Shown one piece after another: positions 41,857 to 49,700 of a DNA stretch of 64,000 nucleotides. The position numbers and the translations under genes are program-made. Every line of letters begins with the position of its first letter. Positions within the stretch are counted from its first letter, which is position 1. Below the pieces are notes generated by a model that ran no database searches, was not told where the DNA came from, and saw nothing but the letters and a program-made list of their open reading frames with translations. The stretch covers positions 496,001-560,000 of the forward strand of contig JAEUVV010000013.1 in NCBI GenBank assembly GCA_016786705.1, written 5' to 3'. The DNA is from Taibaiella sp. (GTDB taxonomy: Bacteria; Bacteroidota; Bacteroidia; Chitinophagales; Chitinophagaceae).

Positions 41857-42831
41857 ATGCCTGGATTAAAAAAGCGAAAAGTTAAACGCTTCATATGGAT
41901 CACCCTTACTGCCGGATTTATTGGTTTAAATGCTATTGCATTTCTCCATGCCTATGCTTTTACCCATTTCAGTAAAAATGATGCGCCTAAAACGCAGAGA
42001 CCGGAACAGCTAAGCTTAGGTAAAAAAGTAAAAACTCTCGTAAAGGGCGTCAATAATCCCAGGCCCCGGGCAAAACTCCCGGCACCGGAAAGCTACCGAA
42101 CCCTAAAACTGCAAAGCAATTACACCATTGAATGCTGGTATTCCGGGCAACCGGACACTGCTCAAGATGATCGCAAAGTTAAAGGCGCCGTAGCCCTGTT
42201 TCATGGTTATGGCGGCGAAAAGTCCGGCATGCTGGATAAGGCAGCGATCTTTGATAGTTTAGGCTACGATGTACTGCTGGTAGATTTCATGGGAAGTGGC
42301 GGCTCTGAAGGCAATACGACGAGTATCGGTTTCCACGAGGCGGAGCAGGTAAAAACCGCTTTTGACTTCCTGGAACAAAAAGATTATCCCAATATTTATC
42401 TACATGGCACTTCTATGGGGGCGGCAGCTATTATGAAGGCCATGCAGGATTACCCCTTAAAGGTCAGCGGGCTGATCCTGGAGTGCCCTTTTAATACTAT
42501 GTATGAAACAGTAGGTGCCCGTTTTGACCAAATGCAATTACCCCGCTTCCCTATGGCGGGCCTGCTTGTCTTCTGGGGCGGTGTTCAAAATAATTTCTGG
42601 GCTTTTGGCCATAAGCCTGAAACTTATGCCACTTCTATTAAGGCTCCTGTACTTTTAATGAGCGGGGGCCGGGATAAAAATGTGAGCTTAGCCGCTACCC
42701 AATCTGTGTACCGTAATCTGCAAGGGGAAAAACAGCTCATTATATACCCATTGGCCGGGCATGAAAATTACCTCAACCAATACAGGGCAGCATGGATCAA
42801 TGATGTAGTAATCTTCCTTGAAAAGTTATAA
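41857..42831 (+). CDS. alpha/beta hydrolase with N-terminal membrane anchor
   Basis: A 324-aa serine hydrolase. Residues about 8-30 form one hydrophobic segment (FIWITLTAGFIGLNAIAFLH), so the enzyme is membrane-bound with the domain outside or inside. Fold signatures: LFHGYGGEKSGMLD (oxyanion loop), nucleophile elbow LHGTSMGAAAIMKA, acid in LMSGGRDKNVS and His in LAGHENYLNQY. Resembles the BAAT/bem46-like group (YfhR). Last gene of the redox group, 19 bases after osmC. Substrate unknown. Confidence 0.85.
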   Translation: MPGLKKRKVKRFIWITLTAGFIGLNAIAFLHAYAFTHFSKNDAPKTQRPEQLSLGKKVKTLVKGVNNPRPRAKLPAPESYRTLKLQSNYTIECWYSGQPDTAQDDRKVKGAVALFHGYGGEKSGMLDKAAIFDSLGYDVLLVDFMGSGGSEGNTTSIGFHEAEQVKTAFDFLEQKDYPNIYLHGTSMGAAAIMKAMQDYPLKVSGLILECPFNTMYETVGARFDQMQLPRFPMAGLLVFWGGVQNNFWAFGHKPETYATSIKAPVLLMSGGRDKNVSLAATQSVYRNLQGEKQLIIYPLAGHENYLNQYRAAWINDVVIFLEKL

Positions 42832-42874
42832 ATACGTAAAAAGATACGGCTAATAACACATTTCCGCTAAAAAA

Positions 42875-42921
42875 TACGGGAATTCCAGTATTGTCTGAAA
42901 AGGTAAAATTGTAGAATTTTG
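42875..42921 (+). promoter_or_regulatory. promoter P1 with palindrome TACGGGAATTCCAGTA
   Basis: One-mismatch copy of the 16-bp palindrome (42875-42890), then TTG (42891-42893), 20 bases, and GAATTTTG (42914-42921). This is the same layout as P2 137 bases downstream. Tandem promoter for the two-component operon or for a short leader RNA. Confidence 0.6.
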
Positions 42922-43057
42922 CCTATACAAACTAAAGATAATAACACAAGGCCTAGCATACATATAATTTTTTTCAGCTAAAAGCACCATAGAACCTACA
43001 CTTCTTACCCTGGCAAAATTATTGGTTGTCAGGGTTTTTCCGCATTTTGTAAAAAAA

Positions 43058-43104
43058 TACGGGAATTCCCGTATTGTAAAATCCAAATGAAGAGAGGAAT
43101 TTTG
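43058..43104 (+). promoter_or_regulatory. promoter P2 with palindrome TACGGGAATTCCCGTA
   Basis: Perfect palindrome (43058-43073), TTG (43074-43076), 20-base spacer, GAATTTTG (43097-43104), and the ATG of the next gene at 43126. The palindrome directly abuts the -33 TTG, a class II activator-like position. Likely bound by the response regulator encoded in this operon. Confidence 0.65.
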
Positions 43105-43125
43105 CAGCATTAAATTTCTCTTTTT

Positions 43126-43446
43126 ATGACAATTAGTAACACCACAGGTGAATTCATTCCAAAGGAAGAAGCTGTAGCATTCACACACGATTTCCAGACC
43201 GCAAACCCGGATGCTTTCAAATGTTTTTATGCAGGAGCAGAAAGAATCAAAGAATTAATGGACCAGAAAGAATTAATGGGCATTCGTATTTACAGGGGGT
43301 ATGACAAAAACAATGATGTAGAAAACCTTGTTTTAGTCGGTGTAGACAATCTGGGAAATGACATGTGTGCAGAATTATTTTTAGAACGCCTGACTCCATG
43401 TCCCACTGCTTGCGCACAAAATAGTATCTTAGTGGCCGATATCTAA
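43126..43446 (+). CDS. small cytoplasmic protein of unknown function
   Basis: A 106-aa protein, no signal peptide, mixed alpha/beta, with Cys residues at CFYAGAE, DMCAELF and CPTACAQN near the end. I do not recognise a family. It is the first gene after promoter P2 and is followed in the same frame, after a TAA and two codons, by a membrane protein that lacks an ATG. It is probably the output or sensory partner of the two-component system below. Confidence 0.65.
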   Translation: MTISNTTGEFIPKEEAVAFTHDFQTANPDAFKCFYAGAERIKELMDQKELMGIRIYRGYDKNNDVENLVLVGVDNLGNDMCAELFLERLTPCPTACAQNSILVADI

Positions 43447-43452
43447 ACTGTA

Positions 43453-44079
43453 TTGTACAACTCATTTTTTTACATAGTACTTTTTGCAGGGCTAATACCC
43501 CTGCTTTTACTGTTTATTAAAGGCATTGCCTTTAAATTTAAACGTGCCGGCGCTCCCTTTGTGTGGCTCACAGCAATTGCGACTATATATGAATATGTTG
43601 GCTCGGTGTTACTTCAAATAAACACTAATTATTGGTTTCAACTGTATACGCTCTTAGAATTTGTTGCCATATATTATTTTTATTTCAAGCTGATAAGGCC
43701 GCAGTTCAAGATTCTGTTCAGTAGTACACTTGTTCTTTTCCTGATAGCATATATATTGTCCTTTATTCCTTCAGCAAGTTTTATCGCGACATCGGCCACT
43801 AAAACAATTACACCGCTTTTTGTCATTATGGGATCAACACTTTGGGTTAGGAAATTATTTATTGAGATGAGTATACCTAATCTTTGGAAAAGTTCGCAAT
43901 TTTACTTCGTATCCGGCTTTCTATTGTATTATACCAGTACCTTTTTCTTGTTTTTGCTAAGAGATAGCATGTTAAGTGTTAATAGCGATTTTCATGACTA
44001 TTGGCTGGTAAATATCATAGCGGCTTTCATATTCAGAATTCTTTTAAGTTTTGGAGCATGGCAAATGAAATCGAATTAA
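43453..44079 (+). CDS. multi-span membrane protein, TTG start
   Basis: A 208-aa protein with about six or seven hydrophobic spans (FFYIVLFAGLIPLLLLFIKG first, LVNIIAAFIFRILLSFGAW last), probably the sensory membrane partner of the histidine kinase. No ATG lies anywhere near its start. The only useful codon is TTG at 43453, reached by TAA-ACT-GTA from the stop of the upstream gene in the same frame. Start may be TTG, re-initiation after the stop, or read-through. It overlaps the kinase gene by 22 bases. Confidence 0.7.
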   Translation: MYNSFFYIVLFAGLIPLLLLFIKGIAFKFKRAGAPFVWLTAIATIYEYVGSVLLQINTNYWFQLYTLLEFVAIYYFYFKLIRPQFKILFSSTLVLFLIAYILSFIPSASFIATSATKTITPLFVIMGSTLWVRKLFIEMSIPNLWKSSQFYFVSGFLLYYTSTFFLFLLRDSMLSVNSDFHDYWLVNIIAAFIFRILLSFGAWQMKSN

Positions 44080-44825
44080 AGTTTTTATTCTGGGTGGGCA
44101 CTTTTATGATGCTTGCACTTGCGGTTACCCTCATACTGATTACCCTCCTGTATCATAAAAGAGTGTATAGTATGCGTGAAAAAGAAGCGGAAAACCTGCT
44201 CAAGGCGACACTGGAAGTGGAGCAGAAAGAGCGCCGGAGAATCGCCAGTGATTTCCACGACGGCGTGAATGGTGATCTTAATGCAATCAGTAACTATATA
44301 TCCCTGCTCTACACGAAAGAAGAAGACCATTTTAAAAAATCTGTTTTACAGGAAGTAAAGCAAACCCTGGATCATACCAAGGAAAATATTCAAATGATCA
44401 GCTATAACCTGATGCCGCCTTTACTGGACACGCTGGGGCTGGTTGCTGTTTTAAAAGACTTTTTCGTGAAATTCAGGAAATGGTCTAAAATCGACGTAGA
44501 CGATCAATATCTTAATGAGTACATTACCCTTACACAGACCGAAGCCTACGAGCTCTACCGTATCATACAGGAATTATTCAACAACATGTTCAAGCATGGC
44601 AAGATCAGCCAGGTTAAGTTTTCAATAAGTGCCTCTGAGCATTTGGTGAAAGTTACCTTATCCGATGATGGCGCTCCTTTTGATTTTTACCAGCAACTGA
44701 AAAGTTCAAAAGGAATCGGCCTGAAAAGTATTACTACCCGGCTTAAGCAAATAGGCGCGATACTGGAACAGGGACCACAGGAAACAGGTAATACTATTAT
44801 TCTAACATTAAAAAAGGGAAGCTAA
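44058..44825 (+). CDS. histidine kinase, HisKA_3 type
   Basis: A 255-aa kinase. One N-terminal span (about residues 8-33, FWVGTFMMLALAVTLILITL). H-box KERRRIASDFHDGVNGDLNA with the phosphorylated His in FHDG. HATPase: YRIIQELFNNMFKHGKISQV and SDDGAPFDF...KGIGLKSITTRLKQ. This is the NarX/DesK type that pairs with NarL-like regulators. Start 44058 (MANEIELKF) overlaps the membrane gene; its stop TAA overlaps the regulator ATG by one base (TAATG). Confidence 0.85.
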   Translation: MANEIELKFLFWVGTFMMLALAVTLILITLLYHKRVYSMREKEAENLLKATLEVEQKERRRIASDFHDGVNGDLNAISNYISLLYTKEEDHFKKSVLQEVKQTLDHTKENIQMISYNLMPPLLDTLGLVAVLKDFFVKFRKWSKIDVDDQYLNEYITLTQTEAYELYRIIQELFNNMFKHGKISQVKFSISASEHLVKVTLSDDGAPFDFYQQLKSSKGIGLKSITTRLKQIGAILEQGPQETGNTIILTLKKGS

Positions 44826-45490
44826 TGCTGCGGATTGCAATTACAGATGACCACACGCTGTTCAGGAAAAGCCTGGGCCTGCTGATCAATAGTTTTGAGG
44901 GCATGCAGGTAATTTTAGAGGCGGAAAACGGGGCTGAGCTCCTCGAACGCTTAAAGCATACACAGGTAGACATTTTGCTACTGGACCTTCAAATGCCCGT
45001 AATGGACGGGTTTGAAACCAGCAAGATCCTGCAAACAGAATATCCGGCCATAAAGACCCTGGTACTTACGCAGCTGAACGAACGGGATACCATAAGCCGG
45101 GTATTAAAATCGGGGGTCCAGGGCTTTTTCACTAAAAACGCAGATCCAATAGAGCTGCAAAACGCGATCAATAAATTGAACAATAATGGTTTCTATTTTG
45201 AAAACAGCTTTGCCAGCATCATTCATGGCATAGCTAAAGAAATGGAAATAGGTAATGCCGTAATAGCAGAAAATAAATCTTTATTCTCTGCCCGCGAACA
45301 TGAGATATTAAGACTCACCCTTAAAGAATATAGTGGCAGCAGTATTGGTGAAATGCTCAACATCAGCCCTAAAACTGTGGAAAAACATAAGGCCAACCTG
45401 ATGGAAAAAACAGGCTCCCAAAATTTCATCGGCGTCATCACCTATGCTTTACAGCATGAGCTCATCTCCATTGATGACCTTAAGCGATAA
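44825..45490 (+). CDS. NarL/FixJ-family response regulator
   Basis: A 221-aa regulator. Receiver residues 1-120 with acceptor Asp54 in LLLDLQMPVMDG, acidic pocket TDDH and Lys in FTKNA. C-terminal LuxR-type HTH FSAREHEILRLTLKEYSG, SIGEMLNISPKTVEKHK. Coupled to the kinase by a TAATG overlap. Candidate binder of the TACGGGAATTCCCGTA palindromes at 42875, 43058 and 52342, which would make it self-activating. Confidence 0.88.
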   Translation: MLRIAITDDHTLFRKSLGLLINSFEGMQVILEAENGAELLERLKHTQVDILLLDLQMPVMDGFETSKILQTEYPAIKTLVLTQLNERDTISRVLKSGVQGFFTKNADPIELQNAINKLNNNGFYFENSFASIIHGIAKEMEIGNAVIAENKSLFSAREHEILRLTLKEYSGSSIGEMLNISPKTVEKHKANLMEKTGSQNFIGVITYALQHELISIDDLKR

Positions 45491-45538
45491 TTTCGCTTTA
45501 TAGACAAGCCGCTGTTATTGCTAATTCCTATAAATAGT

Positions 45539-45582
45539 AAAACCCCAGTCAATGAACTGAGAACAGTTCCTGCAGGGGCTTT
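45539..45582. terminator. bidirectional terminator between regulator and T9SS gene
   Basis: Outer stem AAAACCCC / GGGGCTTT and inner stem GAACTG-AGAA-CAGTTC, 49 bases after the regulator stop and 65 bases after the stop of the minus-strand gene at 45647. Confidence 0.6.
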
Positions 45583-45646
45583 AACTAGTATGAAACAAAT
45601 GATTTTTGGTAAAAGGTAATCTCGACTCACAATTTTAAACGCTTAG

Positions 45647-46684
45647 CTACAGCTTAACAAGCTTAAATGTAGTCCCGGCGTTGTACGCATCTCTGATGAT
45701 TAAATTATAATTTCCGGCAGGAAGTGTAGTAATATCAACTTTACTTTCCCCTGCTTTTACTTGCTGTTTCAGCATTTGCTGTCCGGTCATATTGTACAAC
45801 ACGACCTCTGCGTCCGTTGCCAGTCCCGCGATATTGAAAGCGTTAAGTGCCGGGTTGGGCGATACGCTGATCACATTCGCCTCACAGGTCAGCACGACTT
45901 TGGTCACGTGACTTAGTGCAAATGCACCGTCAATATCTACTGTTTTTAAGCGATAAAATCCTTCTTTACCTGCTTGCTCTACGGTAGCAGAGTAAGTCGC
46001 ACCCATGGCCGCGTTTTGCGCCTGAACTTTTTTTACAGTATTGAACCGGTTACCATCTTCGCTGTACTGGAGCTCAAAGCGAGCTACATGCTCCTCTTTG
46101 GAGGTTTTCCAATCCAGCGCTACCACTCCGCAGTTTTTCTGATGCGCGGTAAAGCTCACCAACTTTACAGGCAAAGGAGCAGAAACCGCTAGCGATGCAG
46201 AACTTCCATCATTAGCTATAGTAGCATTTCCTACAATTATAGGGGCACTACGATCTACTGTAATTGTAGTGGCCTGTGGTGTAGCGGTCTGGGTAAAGCC
46301 TACAATGGCTACATTGGCTACAAGCTCCCCGCCGGCATCAATAGGCAGGTCGTTAGTGAGTACTAGCTGGTTGGCAGTATGAGATACTACGGTCCAGTTG
46401 GTCACAACAGGGGTCACCCCCGGCTGCAAGCCATATTCATTCGGGAAGCCGATGGTAATTTCCAGGGCGCTTGAGGGTATGAGTCCTGTAGTGCCTGGCG
46501 AAACAGTCGCTTCGTTTGTAACAGTATATGATATCTGCCCGGTTTGATTAATTTGGTTACCACCACCTACAAGCGCTACAGAACCCGCTGCAGGATCGGC
46601 ATCTTGCGTTGCCGGAGTTATCTGGCTGGATGCTGTGCCATAAGTGGTAAGAATGATTCCTAATAAAGCTAAAGTTTTTCTCAT
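45647..46684 (-). CDS. secreted protein with T9SS sorting domain (partner of giant protein)
   Basis: A 345-aa protein. Signal peptide MRKTLALLGIILTTYGTASS. A beta-rich domain at about 20-170 (ISYTVTNEATVSPGTTGL) resembles fibronectin or cell-surface beta-sandwich repeats. LPVKLVSFTAHQKNCGVVAL starts the short domain common before sorting domains (about 175-265), then a type A T9SS signal (ISVSPNPALNAFNIAGLA to FKLVKL). It follows the giant gene by 44 bases, so the two are one operon and may work as a complex. Confidence 0.82.
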   Translation of the reverse strand: MRKTLALLGIILTTYGTASSQITPATQDADPAAGSVALVGGGNQINQTGQISYTVTNEATVSPGTTGLIPSSALEITIGFPNEYGLQPGVTPVVTNWTVVSHTANQLVLTNDLPIDAGGELVANVAIVGFTQTATPQATTITVDRSAPIIVGNATIANDGSSASLAVSAPLPVKLVSFTAHQKNCGVVALDWKTSKEEHVARFELQYSEDGNRFNTVKKVQAQNAAMGATYSATVEQAGKEGFYRLKTVDIDGAFALSHVTKVVLTCEANVISVSPNPALNAFNIAGLATDAEVVLYNMTGQQMLKQQVKAGESKVDITTLPAGNYNLIIRDAYNAGTTFKLVKL

Positions 46685-46728
46685 AATCTTAATTTTTAAA
46701 AGTCTGATGTGTTATTGATGATCTTTTG

Positions 46729-49700
46729 TTATTGAATGTTCACTTTCCTCACATTACTATTATTATTACTTACGGCTTCGCCTCCTGACCCGTTGTAAAC
46801 CACAGTAGTGATATTGTTCGTCGAAGTAGTCGCGCTACCAATAACCTGGATGGATACCCCGATACTTGTAAGAGCATTAGGGCTGAGCTCAAACTCTGGT
46901 TTCAGCTTGAACAGCATCATCGTAGAATTGTTTGTTACTAGCTCCCAGTGCGTATTATCTACAGGTGTAGCTCCGGGCACATTGATCGTCGTCAATGCCG
47001 GGTCAAAGCTGTAAGTAAACGCCGCACTGCTCTTGCTGAGCCTTACATATACAGGAGCAGAGAAGTTCATGGTCGGTGACCCCTCGATCTCATGCAATCT
47101 TATACGGAGGTTTGCTGTAGTCAGGTTAGCGATAGTAAAGTTGGAGGTACTGATCTGAGTCGTAATTGTCAAGTCGGGTATTAGTTTTACCAAAATCATT
47201 AAAGTTCCTTTTGCCGTTTTCAACGGCGTGCCATTATCAGCAATATCGTAGCTGAAAGTTACCGGCCCGGTGTAGCCTGTAACGGGTGTAAATGTATAGC
47301 TGCCATCTGCCGCCAGCACCAATGTACCTTTACCTGTTACAGTTTCTGTTTTAGGCACTACACTAAGTGCATTATACTCCGGGTCCATATCGTTTGCCAA
47401 CACCCCGTTTGCAGCCGTTACCGTCATAGCAGCGTTCTTAGTTGTCGTTTTATAATCGTCGATAGCCCAGGTTGAGTTCACCAGGTCAGGGGACAATACC
47501 TCAACTATTATTGCCGCGGTCTGGCACTGGCCGGACGGTGTTTCACAAACGGTATAGGTAAACTGGTCGGTACCATAAAAGCCTGCGACAGGGGTATAGA
47601 TCACGTTGCCATTGCCATCCACACTCACAGTTCCATGGGCCGGCGCGCCGGTTCCGGAGGCCGGGATTACCGGGTTGGACAAGGTCCCGCCTATATTACC
47701 ATTGCCATCATTCAATTTTACAGGGATGGTGACAGAAGCAGGGTTTGTGCCATTTCCTCTCACATAAGCCACATCATTATTAACGATCAGGCCATTGGTA
47801 GCCACTGCAGGATTTAATACCGTGATCACTAAACGCTGTAGCGGGCATCCGGATGCCTGGTCCGGCATACAAACAGGGACATCAAATTCGTACCTTCCCG
47901 CTACTGTCGGTGTAAAAGTATAGGTCCCGGTCGTTGTTAAAGCAGGGATACCGGTATTCGGGTTCCCGGCAAGCGGAACCGGAGTACCATAACTTGTGCC
48001 CACCGGCATTTTATCATTGTTAGCCACATTACCTGAAACTTCTTTGTTGATGTAAGCAACCGCAAGGTCCGGTAGAGTGGCATAAGGATTTTCTCTTACC
48101 AGGAAGTGCAGGGTGCCGTTAACACTGTAAGCAGGCGTACCATTATCCGTTATCTCGTAGGTAAACTGGGCATCACCCAGGTAACCGGCAACGGGGGTAA
48201 AAGTATAGCTGCCATCTGCATTCAATACGATGGTACCCTTACCGGTCGCGGTCTCTGTTTTAGCCGTAACGGTCTGTGTATTACCTTCCGGATCAGTGTC
48301 ATTAGCCAATACTCCCCTGGCCACAGGTACTGTTAAGGCGCCATTATAAACAACCGGCGTGTAGTCGTCAACTGCAAGGGTACTGTTAGGCACATCACTT
48401 ACCAGGACAGTAACGCGCACCCTACCCGTATCACAAATACCGGAAGGTGTTTCACAAATGGTATAAGCAAACTCATCTATCCCATAAAAACCTGCTGCAG
48501 GCGTGTACTCCAGTTGCCCGGAACCATTCACAGATACGGTACCATGAGCCGGCGCGCCTGTGCCGCTTGTAATCGCAACCGGTAGTCCTATAGTTCCGGT
48601 CAGGTTACCCGCTCCGTCATTTTGTCTTACGTTGATCGCCAGCGCAGGCGGGTTTGTCGCGGCCCCTTTCATCACCACCACATCATCGTTGACAACAGGC
48701 CTGTTGGTGCTTAAAGCCGGATCTACTACTGAAATAGTCAGGCGCTCGGTGATACAACCAGTAGTCTGCCCCGGGGTACAAACGTTTACATCAAATTTAT
48801 ATACACCCGGAGCAGCCGGAGTAAATGAATAGGTACCATCACTATTAATTGACGGCAGGCTGGCATTTGGGTTAGCAGCCCCGGCTACTGCAGGACCGTA
48901 AGTGGTACCCGCAGGCATTTTGTCGTTCGTGCTCAGGTTACCCGTTGCAAGCCGGTTCACATAATTTACCGTAAAGTCAGGATTGGTATTGGAGCACAAC
49001 AGGCTATTACCTGTAGCGAAACGGGTATCTACGAATGCGCTATATACCCTTACAGTATTGGTAAGGCCCGCGTTCACGCCCACTAAATCGTTCAGCGAAA
49101 CCTGGATCTCATTAAATGGTTGGGTACTATAAAAACCAACATTGTAAGGCGTTCCGCTGCCCGAACCTAGTATAGGCAGCCCTACAAGGCCCAGGTTGAT
49201 CAGGTTGTTGCCGGCAACTACATCCTGCGCTACCCCATTCAAGTAAGTGGTTACGGTAATACTGTTGAACAGGTCTAATTGCAACAAGCCTGTATTTTCA
49301 TTCACGATTCTGAACCCGGCAAAGGTACCTATAGGATATTGCTCAATCGGGTTAACAACAGAAAGGGCGACATTGTTAGCGACACCAACTGTTTTGGTCA
49401 GCTTGGCATAGTTTGTGGATGAAGTATCGATCACGTACCATGGATTTTCAACTGCGCTGCCAGCTGCCGTAACATTTACCAGGCCCTGGGCGCCGGTCCG
49501 GGTATCATTGATCACCACAGGGTGCTGGCCGTTCTTAAGTTCTACGGTCTGATTACACAACAGCGGTGCTGCATTAAGCTTTTCGATAGAAAGATCGTAT
49601 ACTTTTACCGTACCCAGGAGGCCGATATTCGCAACACCGTCAATCACCAGCTGAGCGCCATCGAACTCTTCAGTAGTAACGATGCCTATCCTCTGGCGTT

